From the NCBI GenBank assembly GCA_002803225.1, contig NXFV01001608.1, positions 1 to 12,650 on the forward strand: a stretch of 12,650 nucleotides of DNA, given 5' to 3'. The position numbers were made by a program, and so were the translations under genes. Shown here in pieces: positions 1 through 10,093 of this stretch. The stretch's first letter is position 1; the number at the start of each line of letters is the position of its first letter. Origin of the DNA: Gamarada debralockiae. Taxonomy: Eukaryota; Ascomycota; Leotiomycetes; Helotiales; Hyphodiscaceae. The notes below the pieces were generated by a model. The model saw only the letters and a list, made by a program, of their open reading frames with translations, did no database searches and had not been told where the DNA came from.

Positions 1-65
1 TGTCTATACAATATAGTAGTAGAGAATTGAAGCTATTTGCCTAAGGTTTTCCTACCTTTGTGATA
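1..65 (+). repeat. 5' LTR, 3'-terminal 65 bp (part of R plus U5)
   Basis: Aligns without gaps to 6254-6318 at the end of the 3' LTR, 59 of 65 positions identical. All six differences (positions 1, 10, 14, 28, 59, 64) are T or A here where the 3' copy has C or G, so the changes are RIP-type and lie in the 5' copy. Four fall in CpG contexts and two in CpA. The LTR end, TGACA in the 3' copy, reads TGATA here. The rest of the LTR, including U3, is outside the window. Confidence 0.93.
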
Positions 66-67
66 TA

Positions 68-77
68 ATTCTAAACT
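68..77 (+). other. Primer-binding site, probably self-primed (Tf1 type)
   Basis: The ten bases ATTCTAAACT begin two bases after the LTR end, the usual position of a minus-strand primer site. They are the exact reverse complement of AGTTTAGAAT at 6241-6250 in the 3' LTR, where the transcript is expected to begin. I see no obvious tRNA 3'-end complement here. In Tf1 and its relatives the first bases of the mRNA fold back onto the PBS, are cleaved and prime reverse transcription. The two-base gap matches the bases integrase normally removes from the cDNA end. Position and complementarity are seen; the priming mode is inferred. Confidence 0.75.
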
Positions 78-180
78 CTCCTATTCTGCCTGGGAAGGCT
101 TTTTATAGTATTCTACTACGTACAAATTATCGAATTCTTAATACTTAGAAGAACTAGTAACTAGTTAACGATCCCTAATA

Positions 181-1710
181 TTTAGAAGAACATCTTAAAA
201 CGAAAATTATTAATAGATATTAATAAAACCCCTAAAACTTTACTTATACTTAATTTTGCTTATAGATATTATTAGACTTATTTCTAAGACTATTATACTA
301 CTTAAGAAAGCCATCTCCTTTATAGGGAACGCTAGTGGTACTAGCTAAGGAACTAGTATAATTACAGCGAAGAACGGCAAACAACCTGCCGCTAAAAACC
401 CAGCTATTGTCCTAAGGAGCTTAGCTAGCTCTTAATACTCAGCCAAAATTAATCTTCTAAAATAATAACTAGTAGTTTAGACTATAGCTATTTCCTCTAT
501 AGAAGAGGAAATCACTTAGCTTTGTATAGTAGAAGAACGACGCTTTACCTCCGTTCTTATTAAGGGACCCAGTCCTAGTACTTAGGCCTATTGTAATATT
601 AAAGGAGTCGCACTCTTGTTTAACTATTCCTTTAGTAGCAAGCCCCTATCCCAAGACCTTTCTCGAGTTAGCTCTACCACACGACCAAGTACCTCACGAT
701 AGCACTACTTAATACCACGTAACTAACGCTACTTACATTTACCCCAGATCCCTTATAGTCTTGTCCCCTTTAATTAGAGACACTTTATAAGAGAAGATAC
801 CTTCTTTATAGAGCGTTTTGATGCCTTGAAACGATTGGTGAAAATCGACGACCCCTTTCCCCTTGACGATAGAGTTAGCCCTAGCTATATCACATGGTAT
901 CTCCTGATATATATTAAGCTAGCTAATAATATAGATTATTTCCTATCTATCTAAAGTCAAATGACCTATATCTATAGTTGTACTGCCGGGAAGGCGTAGT
1001 CTATGCTTGAGCCCTACTTTGACCCTATTAACTCCTTAATGCTTTTGTCTATAGATAATATATTTAATATCTTATTTACTAGTTACTTAAACCCCTAGCG
1101 ATTGGTAATTGCCCGAGACAAGTACTATAATCTTTAGTAAGGACGAGTTAAAAAGTTCTTTGACTTTATTATTAAATTCTAGTGGCTTACTAGATTAAGT
1201 AGAGTATCCTAGACTAATTAGTATAAGGATCTCTATTAGAAGCTTAATGTTTAATACTAATTTACACTAATTCCTACTCTTCCGATGCACTTAATATACG
1301 AATCCCTTATTGTATAATACTAATACTTAGAGGTGAAACTAGAACCCTTAAACTACCGCTAAGATTAGGACTAAAAGGAACGTAAGGCCAAGTAGGTAGC
1401 TTAGACCTTAAAAGCTATATCTAACTCTAATTAATATTATAATTGCCTTACCTAGGCCGTTTTGCCTACCTCTAATACTATAGTCCTAGCTCGTCCCCTT
1501 ACTACTGCCCCTGCTATTAACACTAGTTAATGACCCCCTATGTCTTGAGATAATACCCTAGCTCCTAATAGTCCCTTTAGTGTAAAGTATTATAACTATA
1601 ACTAGTACAGGTATATAAGCAAAGACTATACTTAGCTCTATAAAAGTAGTCAAATTTATAAGATACTAGAAAAAGAGCCCTTTAATAAGGAGGCTAAAGA
1701 TACAAACGAG
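181..1710 (+). pseudogene. gag (capsid/nucleocapsid) of the chromovirus, RIP-inactivated
   Basis: Gag would form the virus-like particle and package the RNA. Read in the frame of codon 991-993, the region has the profile of a chromoviral capsid: helical stretches with the FNILFTSYLNPW-type segment at about 1063-1100 and KKFFDFIIKF at about 1150. Many TAG and TAA codons stand where CAG/CAA or TGG are expected. A CCHC zinc knuckle lies at 1588-1629 with C-x2-C-x4-H-x4-C spacing, but all four ligand codons now read TAT (Tyr), each explained by one transition (TGT to TAT, CAT to TAT). The start codon cannot be fixed because ATG would be mutated to ATA; coding character is convincing from about 361. 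The gag frame (codon starts at positions 3n+1) differs from the pol frame (3n), so the switch, a -1 shift or an old indel, lies between about 1630 and 1760. The end is set arbitrarily in that interval. Confidence 0.8.
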
Positions 1711-1739
1711 ACCTTATCTAAGTCAAGAAACGAGGAACT

Positions 1740-4700
1740 TTAGGGAAAGTCTTTACTCTAGAGATATATGTACTAGATATTAATAAGATAGATTTATTAA
1801 ACTTAATAGAAGATAAGTCTCTTATAATTTTATATACTTTAGTTAAGAATAGAATAAGAATTAATCTTGATATTCTAATAAATATAAGAGCAAATAGTTT
1901 TGTATTTATTAATACTATACTTATAGCTTAAATATATACTAACCTAAACCTTTAAATCTCCCTTCTTCCCTAGGAGATTAAGGTTAAAGGGTATAATAGG
2001 AAAGTCACTTAGTATATTTAATTGTATTTTACTCTTAACTTAATAATTGATAGGTAACATTAATTTAATATCCCCTTTATTATTCTAGACCTTAGAATAT
2101 ATAAAGTTATCCTTAGAAAGAAGTAGTTTAAGTACTTTTATATAAATATAAATGTCTTTTGTTGAACACTAATCTAGCTACCTAAGAATATACTTATGCC
2201 TTTATTTATAAGGCTAATACATATCCTACGACTAGATCTAGTCCCTAAGGAAATAAGTCTTAAGGTTTAAAGGGATATTAAGTAATGGAATCAAGATTTT
2301 TAGCTAAAGGACAAAAGACAGGAGGATAGCTAGAAATCTTCCCTTAAATAACTAGTTAAAGATATTAATACCCTTTCTCCTATATTAGTAAAACTCTTAG
2401 ATATTAAGTCTAGCTTAATAAATGCACTTATAAATATTATACTTATACCTTTTAATAATTTATTAACCTATAGTATATAATAGGAGTCCCCTGTATAAAT
2501 GCCTAAAGACTTGTTAAGGGAACTAGTACTTATTAGGCTAAGGATATCTCCTAATATATTATTACAAGATAAGAAGGAAGGTCGAGTTTATTAGGCCTAG
2601 AAAAGATACGCTACGTAAGACTAACAAGATAATCTAAGGGTAATAAACAAGATACTCGCTAACTAGTTTACTTTTATATTTTAGCCTTAACAAAAGAAGT
2701 TAGATTTTGCTCCTATAATAATAAATGAGACTCCGAAAGTCGATATTAGGTTAATCTTAGCTACTAGCTTTTACTAAAACTATATATGCCTAGACTATAC
2801 CCTCTTCTTTATAACCCTTAGAGAACTTAATAAGGAAATTAAGTAAAGAGAGGCCTCTCTTAATTCATTAGACTTTAAAGGCCTAGTAAAGGAAGAAACT
2901 GAAAAGGGGATATTATAGTGAACTATCCTTATAAATTACTATAACTTAATAAAAGTCTTCTTTAAGAGAGCTTTTAATACGCTAGCGCCTTATTGCCTAA
3001 TAAACTATAAGGTAGAGCTAGAGAAAGGATATTCTGTAGAAGAGCTTTACTAAAGCCCCTTATACTTATAATCCTTCTTAAAGCTAAAAGCTATTTAAAA
3101 ATATCTTATAGAAAATCTTAATAAAAGATTTATCTCCTTAAGTTAAGTATTATATACTTCCCTTATACTATTTGTTAAAAAACCTAATAGTAGTCTGCGT
3201 TTTTATATCGACTACTAGAAATTAAATGCTATTACTCGAAAGAACTAGTACCCCTTACTATTAATTAATAAGACGCTCTTGTATTTAAGTAAGGCTAAGA
3301 TCTTCACAAAGCTTAATATTTATTAAGCTTTCTATCAAATTCGTATATACTTTAATTCTAAAGAACTTACAACTTTTTGTACTCGATATAGAGTATATAA
3401 ATATAAAGTACTTCTATTTGGACTTACTAATAGACCCTCTATATTCTAGTATTATATAAACGATGCTTTAATAGATTACTTAAATATATTTTGTATTGTA
3501 TATCTTAATAATATCTTAATCTATTTAGATAATCTACTAGAATACACTAAACACATATGTAAGGTACTCTAATATTTAAAGGAGTATAAACTATAGGTCA
3601 ATATTAAGAAGTACGAGTTTAACGTAACTCAAACGAAATATCTTAGTTTTATTATTAGTACTAATAGTATTTAAGTCAACTTTAATAAGGTCACGGCTAT
3701 TTAAGACTAAAAACAGCCTAAGACTATAAAAGTAATATAAGTGTTTTTAAGGTTTTATAACTTTTATTAACGTTTTATCTAAGACTACAGCTGAATAGTA
3801 GCTCCCCTTACCTAGTTAACAAAAGTCTACTATATATTTGACTTTAACGACTATTACCTCTTTACGTTCAATAAACTTAAATAATAACTAATAAAAGCTT
3901 TAATCCTTACCTACTTTAATAAGAGTAAGCAATATCTCCTAAAAACTAATACCTCTAATATAATAGTTAAAGTAGTCTTCTCCTAATAAAGAATAGATAG
4001 TGAATGGCATCTAGTCGCTTACTTCTTGAAGACTATAGTACTGGCGGAGCTAAACTACCCTATCTACGATAAGGAAATACTAATAATTATACAAGTATTC
4101 GAGTATTAGAGACTAAAACTCAAAGGAATAGCGACTTTAATAAATGTCCTCTTTAACTATAAAGTATTAGAATACTTTATAAGTACTAAGTTACTATTAG
4201 CTAGATAAGCTCGTTAGGCTAAGATTCTCTCCCAGTATAACTTTAAGATACTATACTACCTTAGCAAGACGAATAAGGCTAATCTCCTCACGCGAATAAA
4301 CACGGAAACCAAAGAGCACATAGCTATAAAAGAGTCCCTTCGCTCGCAATAACTTCTCTTGCTATCAAATCTAGACCTGCAAATCCTTAGGAGCCTATAG
4401 GTTTGCTAGATTGCTATAGAAATATCGCTACTTAAAGTATACTTAGACCTTATTAATTCTATCCTTTAACTTAACTGCTCCTCTTATAAATTTAATATCG
4501 CCCGAAAGCTAGTAGCAAAAGGCAAAAAGGGATAGTTACTAATAAACGGACTACTAAAGCAAAAAGGACAAGTTGCAATACTAGAAAGCCTTAGAACTAT
4601 ACTTATTACAAAGGCCTACTACTAAATCTCAAGCGCCTATCCGGGAGAAAACAAGACTAAGTGAATTATTAAGGACCGCTACTATTAGCATAAGATAAAT

Positions 4701-6032
4701 AATAATATCAAAATCTTTATCTAGAACTACTATACTTATTAAATATCAATACTCCCCCAGGATAAGACTCCTAGTCTCCTCTGGCCTTTACTAATACCAG
4801 ACCGCCCCTAGTAATACATCTCGGTCGACTTCAAAGACTTTTTAGTTAATAAAAAGGGATTTAATAAGATTACTATATTTATAGACTAACTAAATAAAAG
4901 GCCTATCTCTATTCTATACTACAATACTATTGATACTCTTGAGCTAGCCCAATTATATATAATGTATATATATAAGTACTATAGTCTAATAACAATAATT
5001 ATCTTTAATAAAGGACCCTAATTTGTCTCTACTTTCTAGGAGGAATTTAACTATATACTAGAAACTAAGCTAAAACTCTTGATAGCGAACTACCCTTAGA
5101 CTGACGGACAGACTAAGAACGCTAATCAATATATCGATTAGTGCCTTTGCCCTTTTATTAACTATTACTAAGACAACTAGTTAGATCTAATCTATATTAT
5201 TAACTTCGCGGCTATAGCGCTCCCCCACGACTTAACTAGCTTCTCTTCGTTTATAGTAGAGATAGGGTACGAGCCTCGGACAAGCTTTGACTAAGATAGA
5301 CCCGAAGACTTAATTGATATCTCGGATATTATTTGTAAAGCATATACTAAGGCTATAGCCTAGGCTCAAGGGATCTATAATATATAGGAATTCGCTAGAG
5401 TAAACTTAAAGGAAGTACAAGAGTACTAAAAAAAACAAGCTAATAAACACTAGCGACTAGTTGACTTTGTAGTTAGCGACTTAGTGTAAGTATCCACAAA
5501 GAAGTAGTTGACAGACTAACCTAGTTATAAGTTAGGTCACTAGATAAAGGGACTATACTATATACTTAAGCAGATTAGTAACTCTTTTAAGCTCGACTTT
5601 CTACTATCTAATATAGTATACCTAGTATTCTCGCCCGACCGATTGCGTAAAGTAGCCGATAATCCCTTGCTAGGATAGCGTAACGATCTAGTAGAAATAA
5701 AGTACAGGGGACAAGCGGAGTTTAAGGTAAAAGATATACTTACTATTAAAAGACATAGTAACTGGCTTTAGTACTGCACTAAGTAGGTAAGAATAGACTA
5801 TAACCCCGAGTAGTACAATCTAGACGGCTTTAAGGGGGCTCTGCATAAGCTCTACAAGTTCTACAAATAGTATCCCTATAAGGCTAGACCACCCCGCCAC
5901 TTGGCCTATTAGATGTAGTATTAGGAAGATAACGAAAAGCCAGAAGTTCGGGAAGATAATAATTTAATGGAATAGTTGCTATATTTAGTTCTTATACGCA
6001 CGAGGACGCGCTTATCGCGGAGGGGGGAGTGA
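1740..6032 (+). pseudogene. pol (PR-RT-RH-IN-chromodomain) of the chromovirus, RIP-inactivated
   Basis: Pol encodes the enzymes of retrotransposition. One frame (codon starts divisible by 3) carries every domain in order. Protease active-site segment at 1881-1892 reads N-I-R-A where D-T/S-G-A is expected. RT: YLNNILIY at 3501-3524, the YLDD box with both catalytic Asp changed to Asn. RNase H: TNTSN at 3945-3959, Asp of TDAS to Asn; the downstream AELNYPIYDKE is recognisable near 4045-4078. Integrase zinc-finger cysteines at 4728 and 4737 read Tyr. Integrase core: first Asp (GAC 4827) kept, second is Asn (AAT 5007, FNKGP where SDRGP is usual), Glu is Lys (AAG 5115, DGQTKNAN). GPY/F module about 5520-5600 and a chromodomain-like end about 5718-5890. 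The frame ends at TGA 6030-6032, whose bases are the first of the 3' LTR. Dozens of in-frame TAG/TAA codons fit CAG, CAA or TGG ancestors. No frameshift was found. Confidence 0.92.
6019..6029 (+). other. Polypurine tract (plus-strand primer)
   Basis: Eleven purines, GGAGGGGGGAG, end directly at the TG that opens the 3' LTR. This is the standard place and composition for the plus-strand primer of an LTR element. It also codes for the last residues of pol, which ends on the first bases of the LTR. Confidence 0.85.
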
Positions 6033-6121
6033 TGTAATAGCCCTAATGCTCCTAATATTAAGCCCTAGCTCAAAATAAGTATAATAGTCCTGGGGGAAAT
6101 TATGCCTGAGGCGTATTACTG

Positions 6122-6175
6122 AGATCACGTGACAAGTGGGTCTTACAATTGTAAGAACCTCGCTTAGATCACGTG
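6122..6175 (+). promoter_or_regulatory. Two AGATCACGTG E-box copies flanking a 16-bp palindrome in U3
   Basis: AGATCACGTG occurs at 6122-6131 and again at 6166-6175, each containing the CACGTG E-box, 44 bp apart (about four helical turns). Between them, 6141-6156 is a perfect palindrome, TCTTACAATTGTAAGA. The block is in U3, 65-120 bp upstream of the predicted start site. CACGTG is bound by fungal bHLH factors (Cbf1-like, SREBP-like); which factor, if any, acts here is unknown. Confidence 0.5.
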
Positions 6176-6190
6176 TGGCACGATAGGCTT

Positions 6191-6241
6191 GGCTATATCT
6201 TCTCTTTCTCTGGCCTCTTACCTTCCCTTCTTTCTTCTTTA
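6191..6241 (+). promoter_or_regulatory. Probable LTR core promoter: TATA-like element, CT-rich tract, start near 6241
   Basis: A CTATATC TATA-like element at about 6191-6198 is followed by a long pyrimidine-rich tract (6199-6239), a usual pattern of fungal core promoters. Right after it comes AGTTTAGAAT at 6241, complementary to the primer site and therefore the expected 5' end of the transcript. The start site is deduced from that complementarity and the layout. Confidence 0.5.
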
Positions 6242-6318
6242 GTTTAGAATCCTCGTCTATACGATACAGTAGTAGAGAATCGAAGCTATTTGCCTAAGGT
6301 TTTCCTACCTTCGTGACA

Positions 6319-7520
6319 CTGAGTCGAAGACGTGCTGTTTGAGTAGATCTTAAAGCATGACCGGGTTGCGCTATTTCACTAGCGTATTCGACTGCCTGAG
6401 TAACTGCTTCTAGCTCCTCATTATAGACTAGTTGAGACAAACCCAAATTAGACCGGTGGGGGGGCCAGAGGGGCAAGTGGGGCTAGGGTTGTTGCCTAGT
6501 ATGGCAAGGCCAACCCCTATTCCAGTGGTATTTTCGTCTGAAATGGAAGATGCGTCTGTTTATATTGAGAAATGGCCTAGTTGAAGGGTTGACAAGTGAG
6601 CTAGGACAGCTTTATCCTTTGGAAACCTGCTTATTTCGACTGTATAGGGCGTAATCCTATTCAAAAGAAAAGAAGGGGGGGGGAGGGGGGGAGTTACTTG
6701 AAGTGCTGGATTAGTTCTAGTGAGTCTAGGTTAACTAGCCCCTGAATAGAGTTCCAGATTCGTCCTAGTTGGGTAGGTTGGTTCTAAACCGAACTAGGCC
6801 GGTTGATTACTCGGCTAATTGGGTGGCTAGGGGACAGCTTCAGGGCCCTAAAAGCGTATTGTCGTACACTAGGTTGAGCCGTACGCTAAGGGGGGGTTAG
6901 TGTGGCCTCCACTTCCATTGGTAGAACAGAGGCAGTTTTGAAAACCCCTAGTATTTTCCGTAGACCTAGGTTCTGGAGAACCTGGAGAGGCTTTTTGAAC
7001 TGAGCCTGATCCCTCCACCAGATAGGTGACCTGTAGTCGGCTATACTAGTGACACAGGCTAGGTATAGCTGTCGCAGGGCAAATGGGGACAGTCCTCTTC
7101 CCGAATTGGCTAGCCTAGTCATCCTCCGGAATGCTGATCTAGCGTGTGACGTACATATTGCCACGTGTTGTTTGAAAGTAAGGCCAGGGTCAAAGATGCC
7201 TAGCCACCTGACGACTTCTTAGGTCGTACGATCTCCTGGTTGGGTAGTTGAAGGTTAGTTGTCTTAGCCTTCTTCGACGTGGTGAAATGAATGAGCTCTG
7301 TTTTGGCTAGGTCGAATGCGATTGCGTCCTTAGCCCCTAGCTCATGTAGCCTAGCTACTTCTCTCTAAAGTATCTTGATATATAGTATTAGACTAGTTAG
7401 CTTAAAAACCAACTGTCCTACTGTAGTCTCTGACTTATATAGGACGTTAAAAGGATAAATTAATCAATCCATGATAAGGATAGGTTGTTCCTCTTTAGAT
7501 CTGAGTCCTGAAGAAGTTTC
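6319..7520 (-). pseudogene. Tad1-like LINE fragment: end of RT domain and RNase H, broken
   Basis: Minus-strand reading gives the 3' half of a fungal non-LTR retrotransposon ORF2. From high to low coordinates: the end of the palm with KTELIHF (about 7285-7310); VRWLGIF then DPGLTFKQHV (about 7165-7215); a thumb-like segment with GLSPFALRQLY and ADYRSPIWWR (6886-7164); YAFRALKLSPSHP (about 6810-6850); then an RNase H domain with TDASS (Asp codon 6554-6556) and QLVYNEELEA (about 6405-6440). Lesions include a frame change near 7210-7220, internal stops, a frame change near 7460, and loss of the third RNase H motif: the bases coding for the usual YSDN are deleted just before 6319. The YxDD box and everything upstream of it in the protein are not seen. 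The sequence stops exactly at the chromovirus LTR, so the remaining 3' end should lie left of this window. The right boundary near 7520 is where I lose similarity. Confidence 0.85.
6675..6691 (+). other. G-rich tract (G9-A-G7) within the LINE relic
   Basis: Nine G, one A, seven G, preceded by an AAAAGAAAAGAA purine run. On the LINE strand it is a C tract between the RT end and RNase H. It has enough G runs to fold as a quadruplex in principle. It may have grown by slippage after the LINE died, and it is a place where assembly length errors are likely. Confidence 0.6.
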
Positions 7521-7942
7521 TAGGTAGGCGGGTTTTAAAACTAAATTGCTGGTTTTTGGACGTCTTCGAAGGCACGGGTCTAGGACGCTTCATTGAGGAC
7601 ACTCGTCCAGCACAAGAACACTCAATAATTGTGTTGACCAAAACCAAGCATTGGTGAACCCATCGGTACTCCTTCCAAGGGACATTTGGGCCAATCGGGA
7701 CTATTGCACACGAGAACTTCCAGATTAAAGTTCCATCAACCTCTCATACTTCTTGTTGTCTGAAAAGAAGTACACTCATACATGTAGACTCAACCTCAAT
7801 CCTACTACTTTTACCTATTCAAAGATCCATGAGTTATCTTAAAGAGACTATGATCACCAAGTATCACTCACTACAGGCGGTTTCAGAGACATGTAGCCAG
7901 TACCACTGCATTTAGGCCCATTTTGCGACTATCCCTATTCCG
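7521..7942. other. Spacer between LINE relic and xylanase gene; no gene seen
   Basis: About 420 bp without a convincing reading frame on either strand. It is downstream of the minus-strand xylanase stop codon, so its upper end should hold that gene's 3' untranslated region and poly(A) site. I see no clear AATAAA-like signal on the gene strand and no repeat. CpA and TpG steps are common, so RIP has not acted strongly here. Confidence 0.5.
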
Positions 7943-9103
<1,161 letters not shown>

Positions 9104-10093
9104 TGGCCGTTCGATAAGCGAGAGGAAAGGGATCATCCTCTATTCCAAACATGTTTTTGTGGATCCTTTGCGCGACTGTCAGAAAAAGATTAAATGTGCA
9201 CTGCAACCGACGTGGAAGCCATTTTCGTCTGATCAACTACGAACTTTGATCAAGGAGCGGACAACCCGTGGGCTGTTTCCGAAAGAGTGACAGTGACTTG
9301 TTTGGGACGAACCCCCTACAGCCCAATTATGGTGCCGCCCGAAGGACTACCTTGGAATAATCGGCAGACCTTTACTCGTAACACCTCAATGAAGAGTTGG
9401 ATAACAGCTGGGTCGCAACGGAGCGACGCTCGCTATGCTAATCGACCCACCTTTTCTTTGGGCCCAGAGACGGCGTGATAACGACGAGAGGATCTTTGAC
9501 TCTTGAGGTGCAGCCTTTGGTGACACATGGCAGTCTGCAGTCTCCCGCATTACAAAGCGCCCAAGACATCGCGAGCAAAGAGGTAAAGTTCTTGGATCCA
9601 CATCATGGCGGAACGAAGGACTAAAGAGCAAGAAATGTGAGGACTGTCAAATTAAAAAAAGGTTCGGTTTAAGCTAGGACTTCTTAGTTAAGCTTCCATG
9701 ACAGGGATCAACATTTTGGCTATTGTCCCCGGGGATTTTACTAGAGCTTGGTACTTTTTACTTTTATATCCCACGTGGTGGTAATGTGTTTCAGGTTTTC
9801 ATTCTTTTCGACCGGCGCGATAGACTTTTTAGTGCTGACGAGTAGCAATAATCAGTTCACCAGTCATGCTCTGCCACAAGATGATACGGAAGCGGAAAGA
9901 ATGCCTTGGGAATCTCGCCAGTCAAACCCTGCCATGGCCCCGCACGTAGAAGACCACGCGTTCGTCACCTTCAAGGCATCGACCTTTTTCCTTCTTACAC
10001 CCCTCGATAAACCCGAGATCACATCCACAATCAGTATGGTAGGTCCAGAGCCATCAGAGTAGCAACTGCGACTGCAGCCACAAAGCTGGTGTC
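9104..10093. other. Intergenic region; no supported gene
   Basis: About 1 kb upstream of the xylanase. Open frames of up to about 100 codons exist on both strands but none shows a recognisable motif. Small sites seen: a 10-bp palindrome TCCCCGGGGA (9726-9735), which contains a CreA-like SYGGRG match, and an E-box palindrome CCACGTGG (9771-9778). An A-rich run lies at 9651-9662. No RIP-like composition. Confidence 0.5.

Larger units (their letters stand above)
1..6318 (+). mobile_element. Ty3/gypsy chromovirus, RIP-inactivated, 5' LTR truncated by window edge
   Basis: An LTR retrotransposon in canonical gypsy order: LTR, primer-binding tract, gag with a CCHC knuckle, protease, RT, RNase H, integrase, GPY/F module, chromodomain, polypurine tract, LTR. 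The C-terminal chromodomain places it among the chromoviruses; self-complementarity at the primer site suggests a Tf1/sushi-like group. The interior is extremely rich in TpA and nearly devoid of CpA and TpG: a hand count of 3241-3300 gives 11 TpA, 0 CpA and 1 TpG, against 0, 4 and 3 in 8401-8460 of the xylanase gene. This is the RIP signature of ascomycetes. The element is inserted in a Tad1-like LINE whose minus-strand sequence resumes at 6319. The target-site duplication cannot be checked because the left junction is outside the window; the five bases after the right end are CTGAG. No recognisable domain is missing, and pol has kept its length and register. Confidence 0.95.
6030..6318 (+). 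repeat. 3' LTR of the chromovirus (289 bp)
   Basis: Begins TGATGTAATAG right after the polypurine tract and ends TGACA, giving TG..CA ends. Its last 65 bp match the partial 5' LTR. Unlike the interior it keeps many CpA, TpG and CpG steps (five CpA in 6121-6180), so it was little affected by RIP. If transcription starts at the self-primer tract, U3 is 6030-6240 and R plus U5 is 6241-6318. To its right the sequence changes directly into LINE sequence on the opposite strand. Confidence 0.92.

Noticed and set aside
1652..1658. AAATTTA, a classical -1 slippery heptamer, near the gag end
   Set aside because: Its phase fits the pol frame and not the gag frame, so it cannot serve the gag-to-pol switch as placed.
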